A stretch of 5,530 nt of DNA, from positions 1-5,530 of the forward strand of contig CAAFPB010000445.1 in NCBI GenBank assembly GCA_900764725.1, read 5' to 3'. The notes beneath the pieces are model-generated. The model did no database searches, was not told the DNA's origin, and worked only from the letters and a program-made list of their open reading frames with translations. Shown here in pieces: positions 1 through 5,530 of this stretch (position 1 is its first letter; each line of letters opens with the position of its first letter). This DNA is from an uncultured Catenibacterium sp. Its GTDB lineage: Bacteria > Bacillota_I > Bacilli_A > Erysipelotrichales > Coprobacillaceae. Made by a program: the position numbers and the translations under genes.

Positions 1-1195
1 CATTCCATGTACCAACAACATTATTCTTAACAGCCTCATCTGGACTGACTTCCATAAGAGGTACATGCTTATGTGCTGCTGCATGATATACAATCTGAGG
101 TCTATACTTCTTGAAAAGATCAAACATCTTTCTACTATCTCTTACAGATCCAATAAGAGTTACTAGATCTAAGTTTGGATACTTCTTTCTTAACTCTAAC
201 TGAATATCATATGCATTATTTTCATATACATCAAATAAGATTAACTGTTTAGGATTATGTGATGCAATCTGTCTAGCAAGTTCGGAACCAATAGAACCAA
301 CACCAGTAATAAGTACTACCTTATCTCTTACATACGCAAACACTTCATCCATATTAGGCTTAATAGGATCACGTCCTAATAAGTCTTCAATCTGTACCTT
401 CTTCATCTTACTTACTGATACCTGACCAGTATATAACTGATACATACCAGGAAGATTCATTAACTCACAATCAGTCTCATTACATACTCTTAGAATATCT
501 CTCTTATCCTGAGGTAAAGCACTAGGTACAGCAACATAGATCTTCTCAATCTTGAACTTATCTACTGCTTCTAGAATATGATCTCTACTACCAAATACAG
601 GTACATCATCAATATATCTGTTCCACTTATTAGGGTTATCATCAATAAAGCATGCAACAGTTTCATTTGTTTCTTTAGCATGTTTAATATCTCTAAATAA
701 CATCTGACCAGCAGAACCAGCCCCAACGATCATAACGTTCTTCTTCTGTACTTCATGGTTTGTTCTACCACGTAGTAATAATACAAAACGATAGAAGAAA
801 CGAATACCTAAAGTTAGAATAAACTGAACTGTAATACCAATCACATAATAAGAAATAGGCATATGCATACGACATGCAAATAAACCTAAACAATATACAA
901 ATCCAGTAATAATTGTTGAGACAATCACTCTCAATAATTCAGAGTAACTGGCAAAACGCCAGATACTCTTATATAAACGTAAACACCAGAAGACAACAAT
1001 ACAGAATAATGCATAAAGTATAATTGTCTTACCAAAGTTTGCAGCATATTGCGGTTCTACCATGGTGACTTTACAGTCAAATCTTAACCATAAAGCCAAA
1101 CCATAGGAAAGAATAATTGCTGCAAAGTCATAAATCATCAAAACTAATCGAACAACCTGCCAATGTTCGATTCTTTTCTTTGAACCTTTACTCAT
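1..1195 (-). CDS. Membrane-bound nucleotide-sugar 4,6-dehydratase/epimerase, CapD/EpsC/FlaA1-like (3' end outside window)
   Basis: My translation from the ATG at 1195-1193 gives 398 codons plus one base, open to the window edge. Residues about 16-38, 55-73, 88-107 and 115-140 are hydrophobic, matching the four-helix N-terminal anchor of the long CapD/WbpM/EpsC enzymes. A first Rossmann-like domain follows, with VGAGSAG at 157-163. The extended-SDR domain begins near 292, with TGVGSIG at 297-303 and the family block HAAAHKHVPLMEV at 371-383, followed by NNVVGT at 391-396. Family members act at the inner membrane face on UDP-GlcNAc-type sugars, as 4,6-dehydratases or epimerases. Relatives are around 600 residues, so about a third is missing, including the catalytic Lys region; the exact reaction cannot be assigned. 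The start is supported by AAGAAGGG at 1205-1212, nine bases upstream. The gene lies 22 nt after the second kinase. Oddity: the nucleotide-binding glycine loop is one residue short. Confidence 0.93.
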   Translation of the reverse strand, partial: MSKGSKKRIEHWQVVRLVLMIYDFAAIILSYGLALWLRFDCKVTMVEPQYAANFGKTIILYALFCIVVFWCLRLYKSIWRFASYSELLRVIVSTIITGFVYCLGLFACRMHMPISYYVIGITVQFILTLGIRFFYRFVLLLRGRTNHEVQKKNVMIVGAGSAGQMLFRDIKHAKETNETVACFIDDNPNKWNRYIDDVPVFGSRDHILEAVDKFKIEKIYVAVPSALPQDKRDILRVCNETDCELMNLPGMYQLYTGQVSVSKMKKVQIEDLLGRDPIKPNMDEVFAYVRDKVVLITGVGSIGSELARQIASHNPKQLILFDVYENNAYDIQLELRKKYPNLDLVTLIGSVRDSRKMFDLFKKYRPQIVYHAAAHKHVPLMEVSPDEAVKNNVVGTWN

Positions 1196-1204
1196 CTTCA
1201 ATTT

Positions 1205-1212
1205 CCCTTCTT
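1205..1212 (-). promoter_or_regulatory. Ribosome binding site of the CapD-like gene
   Basis: On the minus strand this reads AAGAAGGG and ends nine bases before the ATG at 1195. It is the only purine-rich match to the 16S tail in the 22-nt gap at 1196-1217. It supports independent initiation and the chosen start. The gap shows no hairpin or promoter-like boxes. Confidence 0.7.
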
Positions 1213-1217
1213 AAAAC

Positions 1218-2636
1218 TTACTTACTTCTCCCATAACCATAACCATAGCCATATCCATAACCATAACCGTATCCATAACCACCAGATTCTGAACTATAGA
1301 ATGTCTTCTTGTAACCATTTAATACTACACCTACAATATTTGGTAGTGTCTCATGTAATTCATCTACAGAATCTAGAATATCTCCTGCTTCTGCATAATC
1401 CTGTTTGACTACTACAACTGCACTATCTACGTATTTAGCAACTAATAATGCATCTTCCATCATATAAAGAGGTGTAACATCTAAAATAATAAAATCATAT
1501 GTTTCTCTTAATTCTTCAATTAAGTTCCCTACTCTAGGTTTAGATAATTCAGTTGAACCATCAACTGAAAAATCACTACCGAATACAACATCAATATCAT
1601 CTAGAGATACAATACATTCTTCTAACTTCACATTCTTATCATTAATATAGTCTAATGCTGTTTTATGAATATTCGCATATCTCATAGTTCTTTCTATTGA
1701 AGGATTTCTTACATCTAGGTCTACTAAACATACTTTATAACCCTTCTGAGCAAGTGTTAAAGCTGTATTAATAGAAACCATAGTTTTACCTTCATTAGGT
1801 ACAGTACTTGTCACCATATAGACTGAATTTTTATTTTTTCTATGATCCTGTTCCATCTTAATTCTAATATTATGGAAAGAATGCTTAAAGTCAGCCTTAA
1901 TACCAGCACCATTTAATAATAATCCTGGATTATTAGGATTACGCTTTTCTACTAATGGTACTTTCGCAATATAATCCATACCTAGAACTTCTCTTACATC
2001 ATTCTTATCAAGAATAGTTCTTCTAAATACAGCTACTACGATAAGTAATAGTACACTCGCACCAAGTCCAATTAATCCACCCTTTAATCCTGCTGTTAAA
2101 TAACTTGGAGTAGCATCTGCCTTCTTAGGCATCACTGGCTTATCTAATAATGTAATACTTACATCCTGCATGGCATCCTTAGTTAATACATCACAGTTAT
2201 TTGTGATTGCTGTTGCCACATTATAAGCATCCTGAGCACTCTTACCAGTTACCTTTAATACAACTAAGTTTGTATTTTCAATCTGTGTTGCTGATATTTT
2301 AGCGGGTACCTTACTTACATTTAATACATCCTTGATAATATTCTTCATTTCTTTACTAGTAAGAATAGAATTGAATGTATCTACTAGAGTTGCTTTTGTC
2401 CCACTTGCCTGAGTTGCATCATAATAATATGTATCAGTTAACTCAGTAGAAGGTACAAACACTGCTTCACTTGTATAAGTTGTATTAAAGAAAAGGATTT
2501 CTTTCATCTCTAATGCAACCATACCAATAAGTACTAATAATAGTACTGTCTTCCACATTCTCTTAAAAGCACGGAGGAAATTCTCAAAACACTTGACTAA
2601 ATCAATCGTCATTTCATCTTGATTGTTCTGATCCAT
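1218..2636 (-). CDS. Wzz chain-length domain fused to BY-type tyrosine kinase, second copy, with (Tyr-Gly)8 tail
   Basis: This 472-residue protein resembles Wzc, the co-polymerase/kinase that controls polysaccharide chain length and export through cycles of tail phosphorylation. A short cytoplasmic N-terminus leads into TM1 (about 29-46). An extracellular Wzz region of about 134 residues follows, ending in a proline-bearing stretch (P167, P170, P177), then TM2 (about 181-204). The kinase has Walker A VPNEGKT (279-285), Walker A' LVDLDVRNP (304-312, D306, D308, R310) and Walker B FIILDVTP (382-389, D386). The usual oligomerisation motif EX2RX2R reads HSFHNIR (252-258). The tail 454-469 is eight Tyr-Gly pairs and should be the autophosphorylation cluster. 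The extracellular part is short, as in Gram-positive CpsC/CapA, but the kinase is covalently fused rather than a separate CpsD/CapB. The start overlaps the upstream stop by one base. Family assignment is secure; division of labour with the first copy is unknown. Confidence 0.93.
   Translation of the reverse strand: MDQNNQDEMTIDLVKCFENFLRAFKRMWKTVLLLVLIGMVALEMKEILFFNTTYTSEAVFVPSTELTDTYYYDATQASGTKATLVDTFNSILTSKEMKNIIKDVLNVSKVPAKISATQIENTNLVVLKVTGKSAQDAYNVATAITNNCDVLTKDAMQDVSITLLDKPVMPKKADATPSYLTAGLKGGLIGLGASVLLLIVVAVFRRTILDKNDVREVLGMDYIAKVPLVEKRNPNNPGLLLNGAGIKADFKHSFHNIRIKMEQDHRKNKNSVYMVTSTVPNEGKTMVSINTALTLAQKGYKVCLVDLDVRNPSIERTMRYANIHKTALDYINDKNVKLEECIVSLDDIDVVFGSDFSVDGSTELSKPRVGNLIEELRETYDFIILDVTPLYMMEDALLVAKYVDSAVVVVKQDYAEAGDILDSVDELHETLPNIVGVVLNGYKKTFYSSESGGYGYGYGYGYGYGYGYGRSK
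1230..1277 (-). repeat. Eight tandem 6-bp units encoding (Tyr-Gly)8 in the kinase tail
   Basis: Eight consecutive hexamers of form TAY GGN encode residues 454-469 of the second kinase. The units are not identical: one tyrosine is TAC, and the glycines use GGA, GGT, GGC and GGG. The tract sits three codons before the stop. A whole-unit gain or loss would change the number of tyrosines by one without altering the frame. The wobble-base differences should reduce slippage and suggest selection on the protein sequence. Confidence 0.9.
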
Positions 2637-2653
2637 TATTTATCCCCCCTTAC
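2634..2653 (-). promoter_or_regulatory. TAATG stop-restart junction with G-rich Shine-Dalgarno site between the two kinases
   Basis: On the minus strand the first kinase's TAA (2638-2636) shares its last A with the ATG of the second (2636-2634). A strong site containing six consecutive G residues (2649-2644) lies within the last codons of the first kinase, seven bases before the ATG. This arrangement favours termination-reinitiation and roughly matched synthesis of the two kinases. Confidence 0.75.
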
Positions 2654-4021
2654 TTTATATCTGTTATAACCATAACGGTTACTATAACCGCTATTTCCCT
2701 TATTACCTTCACTTACTACATTCTTAAATACAACACCTAATACGTTATCCTTTACATAAGTTAAACGTTTCACTGTTTCATTAATAACATCACTTGTTGC
2801 ATAATCCTGTCTTACTACAAATAGAGTGGCATCCATCATTTCATTTAATGCCATAGGTTCATTCAACATATAAGCAGGACATGTATCTACAATCACAAAT
2901 TCATATTCTTCTCTTAATTCCTTCATGATTGCATCTAACTTCTTACTATTAATAAGTAATTCAGATTTTAAAGCATCCTGGCTACATGGTAATAAATCTA
3001 AACCAATACGATCCAATGTTTCTACCTGACTTCTCCAGCTAGTAGGACCTTCAATAGCCTTATTGAGGCTCTTAGTACCATCTAAATCAAAGATTTTGAA
3101 TACTGCTGGCTTATTAAAGTCACCATCTACAAGAATTGTCTTATGACCATTCTTTGCAAGTGCTAAAGCTAAGTTAGCTGCCACAGAAGATTTACCTTCA
3201 TTCTCATAAGAACTAGTAATCATGAATGACTTATAACCATGCTTATCACTAGACGCTTCTACCTTACTTCTAAGCTTATTCATAGATTCTCTAAAGAAGA
3301 AGCTTGTCTTTAATGAAGTAATAAGAATAGCCTTCTTATTTCTTGCATCTTCTCTCTTCTTCACTTCAAATGGAAGTTTCGCATATAATCTAGTATCTAG
3401 CTTATTTTCTACTTCATCTTCACTCTTTACAGTATCTCTTAAGAAGAAATATAAACCAAATAAGCAGCATAACACAAATCCAGATCCTACAGCACCAATC
3501 AAGAAGTTCTTAATATGACTATTTGTATTTACTGGCTTAGTAGAGAACTTGCTTTCCTTTAATACAGTAATATTATATGGGAAACTATAACGTTCTGTAT
3601 TATCTCTATACCAATCATTTAATAACTTAATAGAGAAATATGCTTCTCTTTTAGTATCTGCAGTGACTTTAAACTTAATAACGTTTGCCTGTTTTAAAGT
3701 GACTTCAGCTTTATAAGTTGTCTTATTAATATGCATCTTATCCTTTACATAAGTAGATGCATTATTACTATTCATTAGATAATCTAATGTATTGACATAA
3801 CTCTGAACCTTATCAATATTCTTGAAGGTATCTTCTCCACCACTTAGTGTTGCAGTCATGCTTGTACCATATAATGGTTTATAAGTGACTGTCTTCACAA
3901 AATCAAATACTGTACCAAAGATCACCATGACTGCAACAATCAAGATCCATCTTTGTAGTATATCTTTAATAATACACTTTACTATAGTAAGGAGATTTTC
4001 ATTCTGTACATTGTTTTCCAT
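2636..4021 (-). CDS. Wzz chain-length domain fused to BY-type tyrosine kinase, first copy, with four-tyrosine tail
   Basis: This 461-residue protein has the same architecture as the next gene but is clearly divergent from it. TM1 is at about 24-41, an extracellular Wzz region of about 130 residues follows, and TM2 is at about 172-194. The cytoplasmic kinase has Walker A YENEGKSS (272-279, K277), Walker A' ILVDGDFNKP (296-305, D299, D301) and Walker B FVIVDTCP (375-382, D379). The tail carries Y446, Y450, Y452 and Y455, the expected autophosphorylation cluster. Two positions depart from the family: the arginine usual in Walker A' (DxDxR) is N303, and the EX2RX2R oligomerisation helix reads ESMNKLR (245-251), with Asn at the middle Arg. 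The proline motif before TM2 is reduced to P163. It should act at the membrane as a polysaccharide co-polymerase regulated by phosphorylation. It lies 10 nt after the Ig-like gene. A GGAGG five bases before the ATG supports the start. Confidence 0.93.
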   Translation of the reverse strand: MENNVQNENLLTIVKCIIKDILQRWILIVAVMVIFGTVFDFVKTVTYKPLYGTSMTATLSGGEDTFKNIDKVQSYVNTLDYLMNSNNASTYVKDKMHINKTTYKAEVTLKQANVIKFKVTADTKREAYFSIKLLNDWYRDNTERYSFPYNITVLKESKFSTKPVNTNSHIKNFLIGAVGSGFVLCCLFGLYFFLRDTVKSEDEVENKLDTRLYAKLPFEVKKREDARNKKAILITSLKTSFFFRESMNKLRSKVEASSDKHGYKSFMITSSYENEGKSSVAANLALALAKNGHKTILVDGDFNKPAVFKIFDLDGTKSLNKAIEGPTSWRSQVETLDRIGLDLLPCSQDALKSELLINSKKLDAIMKELREEYEFVIVDTCPAYMLNEPMALNEMMDATLFVVRQDYATSDVINETVKRLTYVKDNVLGVVFKNVVSEGNKGNSGYSNRYGYNRYKVRGDK

Positions 4022-4034
4022 AATATCCTCCCTA
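4022..4034 (-). promoter_or_regulatory. Ribosome binding site of the first kinase, adjoining the Ig-like gene's stop
   Basis: The minus strand reads TAGGGAGGATATT directly before the ATG at 4021. GGAGG (4031-4027) is five bases from the start and begins immediately after the TAG stop (4034-4032) of the preceding gene. This is the best match to the 16S tail in the window. It fixes the kinase start and suggests translational coupling. Confidence 0.8.
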
Positions 4035-4859
4035 CTCTTCTACAATGACAACGAGTTTAGTTAAACCATAGTCATCATTACTTGTCTTTACTCTATAAAT
4101 AAATTCATAAGTACCAGGTGTATTCTTATCATAGTCTGTATTGACATCTACCTGATTCTTTAAGCTTGAATAGTCCATATCATCCATAGTAATAGAATCG
4201 ATATGTTTCTTCGCATTCACTTCTGTACCAACCTTGACTCTCATGAGGTAAGTATCGAGGTTAATACTTACTGTCTGCTTTCTAGAAGTCTGATATGCCT
4301 TTAATGTGATAGATGATTCAGTACCAGTACTATCTGTTACCGCAAATGTCACATAGTGATTCTTACCCTGTTCATATTCTCTAATAACCTTTACCTGAGA
4401 ACTTAAATCACCATCAACACAGCTATAAGCATTCATATAGTCTGCAAACTGTGCTTTAGAGTTCACCTTAGAATATACCAATGCTTTATTGAGATATAAC
4501 TGAGGTGCACTATAGTTTGTATACTGTATTTTTCTTTTTACTTTAGTGTAGTTATCATCTTTATCAAATACACCTAGAGTAACAACTCTTACATCACCTT
4601 CACCAAAAGTACTCATGCCCTGAACGAATACCTTCTTAGTAATGTTGCCATCTTCTTTATCAGTTGCCTTAACACCCTCTAAAATAGCCTGATTTGTCGC
4701 TGCCTGGTCCATTCCAGTATCCAGTATTAAAGTACCCTTAGGAACTTTAATGACCGGTGAAGCACCAGTTTGTGGCTTATGCGTATCATATAATATGAAT
4801 CCACCATATAATGCCACGATCACTAGGAATATGATTCCGTTTCTGACCTTGTTGTTCAT
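4032..4859 (-). CDS. Membrane-anchored extracellular protein with about three Ig-like (DUF5011/Big_3-like) modules, function unknown
   Basis: The protein has 275 residues. A short basic N-terminus (MNNKVRN) leads into one hydrophobic helix (about 8-24) with no lipobox or clear cleavage site. It is probably an uncleaved anchor with about 250 residues outside the cell. That part looks like three beta-rich modules: about 35-113, 117-190 and 195-274. Modules one and two share the signature of bacterial Ig-like domains seen in surface proteins, KEDGNITKKV (68-77) and VDGDLSSQV (148-156). The third ends with NTPGTYEFIYRV (246-257), the closing strand typical of these folds. There is one cysteine (148) and no enzymatic motif. 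It starts inside the phosphatase stop (ATGA) and ends 10 nt before the first kinase. Its place suggests it works with the Wzz/kinase complex, perhaps as an extracellular scaffold or sugar-contacting subunit; that is inference. A specific gene name is not justified. Confidence 0.75.
   Translation of the reverse strand: MNNKVRNGIIFLVIVALYGGFILYDTHKPQTGASPVIKVPKGTLILDTGMDQAATNQAILEGVKATDKEDGNITKKVFVQGMSTFGEGDVRVVTLGVFDKDDNYTKVKRKIQYTNYSAPQLYLNKALVYSKVNSKAQFADYMNAYSCVDGDLSSQVKVIREYEQGKNHYVTFAVTDSTGTESSITLKAYQTSRKQTVSINLDTYLMRVKVGTEVNAKKHIDSITMDDMDYSSLKNQVDVNTDYDKNTPGTYEFIYRVKTSNDDYGLTKLVVIVEE
4856..4859 (-). promoter_or_regulatory. ATGA overlap coupling the phosphatase to the Ig-like gene
   Basis: The ATG of the Ig-like gene (4859-4857) overlaps the TGA of the phosphatase gene (4858-4856). 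The preceding bases, GGGGGAAAGGT, give a G-rich but imperfect Shine-Dalgarno site. The downstream gene is therefore probably translated mainly by ribosomes finishing the phosphatase. Confidence 0.7.
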
Positions 4860-5530
4860 ACCTTTCCCCCATTTAATAATATTTTTCCATTCTCTTTAAA
4901 AATCCTTTGTGCATAATCACTACCAAAGCTTGTTTTTACTTGGACATAAGATTCATACATTCTAGGATGTCTGCTTCTTAAGTTATGTGCATCACTTCCT
5001 ACAAAATATATGAGTTTTCTCTCTAATAGGTTATATACTGTCTCTTTAACCATAGAGCCATAATCACCTAGTATTGAACCTTTATTCATCTGTAAGTATC
5101 CACCCATATCAACTATCTCTTCTGCAATATCAGGATTAATCTGAATTGCTTCAAAGCGTTCAGGATGCGCTACCACAGGAATATAACCCTTGTCTAATAC
5201 ACTTCCCACTGCTTCAAGAATAACCTCTTCTTCTACATCAAAATAGAACTCCATTAAAAGATACTTTGTATCATTTAATGTGGTAATCTCTTCAAAGTGT
5301 CTTTCAAAAGACTCCCTTGATCTATATAAGAACTCACACCCTAGATACATCTTTATAGGAATACCGACATCCTCAACGATATCCTTAAACTGACCAAAGA
5401 GCTCTTTAATCTTATATGTAGGATTCTCAAAACCATATGCATAGGCAAGATGTGGCGTTAAGATAATCTCTCTCGTACCATCTCTATACGCCTGGTCTAA
5501 CATATCTAGACTCATATCAACACTACTAGA
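4856..5530 (-). CDS. cpsB: CpsB/YwqE-type PHP-family protein-tyrosine phosphatase (5' end outside window)
   Basis: This manganese-dependent PHP-fold phosphatase family dephosphorylates BY-kinases. Numbering from the first in-frame Met (codon 5515-5513), visible motifs are TPH (20-22), GCE (59-61), LMEF (87-90), AHPERF (116-121) and GSDAHN (173-178); the His, Glu and Asp residues in these supply metal ligands in the family. That Met is not the real start. The frame stays open upstream (SSSVD) to the window edge. Family members begin with a metal-binding DIHxHxLPGxDDG segment, and the sequence here matches what follows it. About 20 residues are therefore probably missing; the full protein would be near 245-250 residues. 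It has no membrane segment and should be cytoplasmic, acting on the tyrosine tails of the two kinases downstream. Phosphatase ahead of the kinases is the usual Gram-positive capsule order. Family call is firm; the cps name is by analogy. Confidence 0.93.
   Translation of the reverse strand, partial: SSSVDMSLDMLDQAYRDGTREIILTPHLAYAYGFENPTYKIKELFGQFKDIVEDVGIPIKMYLGCEFLYRSRESFERHFEEITTLNDTKYLLMEFYFDVEEEVILEAVGSVLDKGYIPVVAHPERFEAIQINPDIAEEIVDMGGYLQMNKGSILGDYGSMVKETVYNLLERKLIYFVGSDAHNLRSRHPRMYESYVQVKTSFGSDYAQRIFKENGKILLNGGKV

Noticed and set aside
1196..1217. Terminator or internal promoter between the second kinase and the CapD-like gene
   Set aside because: The 22-nt gap holds a ribosome site only; there is no inverted repeat with a T run and no -35/-10 pair.
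1230..1277. Hexamer tract as a CRISPR-like or non-coding repeat
   Set aside because: It has no spacers and lies fully in frame inside the kinase gene, encoding the expected tyrosine-rich tail.
2634..2653. Programmed -1 frameshift on the G6 run producing a fused double kinase
   Set aside because: The -1 frame is the one used by the second kinase, but after the G run it meets TAA at 2642-2640 before reaching that gene's ATG. No continuous fusion can form.
1218..4021. Transfer of a wzc gene from Proteobacteria, suggested by the fused architecture
   Set aside because: The extracellular regions are only about 130 residues, like Gram-positive CpsC/CapA, and base composition matches the neighbours.
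1..5530. Genes on the plus strand
   Set aside because: Every part of the window is covered by well-supported minus-strand genes except gaps of 10 and 22 nt. I recognised no plus-strand protein, tRNA or rRNA signal.

Overview
The window is a compact, single-direction block of a cell-surface polysaccharide (capsule or exopolysaccharide) operon. All five genes lie on the minus strand, so transcription runs from high to low coordinates. The low GC content (roughly one third), strong AGGAGG-like ribosome sites and a capsule-type PHP phosphatase ahead of chain-length/tyrosine-kinase genes point to a Bacillota (Firmicutes) host. Glutamine is nearly always CAG despite the AT-rich DNA. A gut Erysipelotrichia-type organism would fit, but that placement is a guess.

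Layout in transcription order. (1) 5530-4856: CpsB/YwqE-type PHP protein-tyrosine phosphatase; its 5' end lies outside the window. (2) 4859-4032: a membrane-anchored extracellular protein with about three Ig-like modules and no assigned role. (3) 4021-2636: first Wzz chain-length domain fused to a BY-type tyrosine kinase, with a four-tyrosine tail. (4) 2636-1218: second, divergent Wzz/BY-kinase fusion, with a tail of eight Tyr-Gly repeats. (5) 1195-1: polytopic CapD/EpsC-like nucleotide-sugar dehydratase/epimerase; its 3' end lies outside the window. Junctions are a 4-nt overlap, a 10-nt gap, a 1-nt overlap and a 22-nt gap. No promoter or terminator is visible, and no gene-free stretch is longer than 22 nt, so this is the interior of one transcript.

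How the genes should work together, from established knowledge of these families: BY-kinases autophosphorylate a C-terminal tyrosine cluster, the CpsB-type phosphatase removes the phosphates, and this cycle controls assembly of the Wzz/kinase oligomer that sets polysaccharide polymerisation and export. The CapD/EpsC-like enzyme would make the modified UDP-sugar that starts or joins the repeat unit. Less usual here are two full fused kinases in tandem with different tails and motif losses, an anchored Ig-like protein between phosphatase and kinases, and a shortened glycine loop in the dehydratase. I see no wholly new system; these are unusual variations on a known one.
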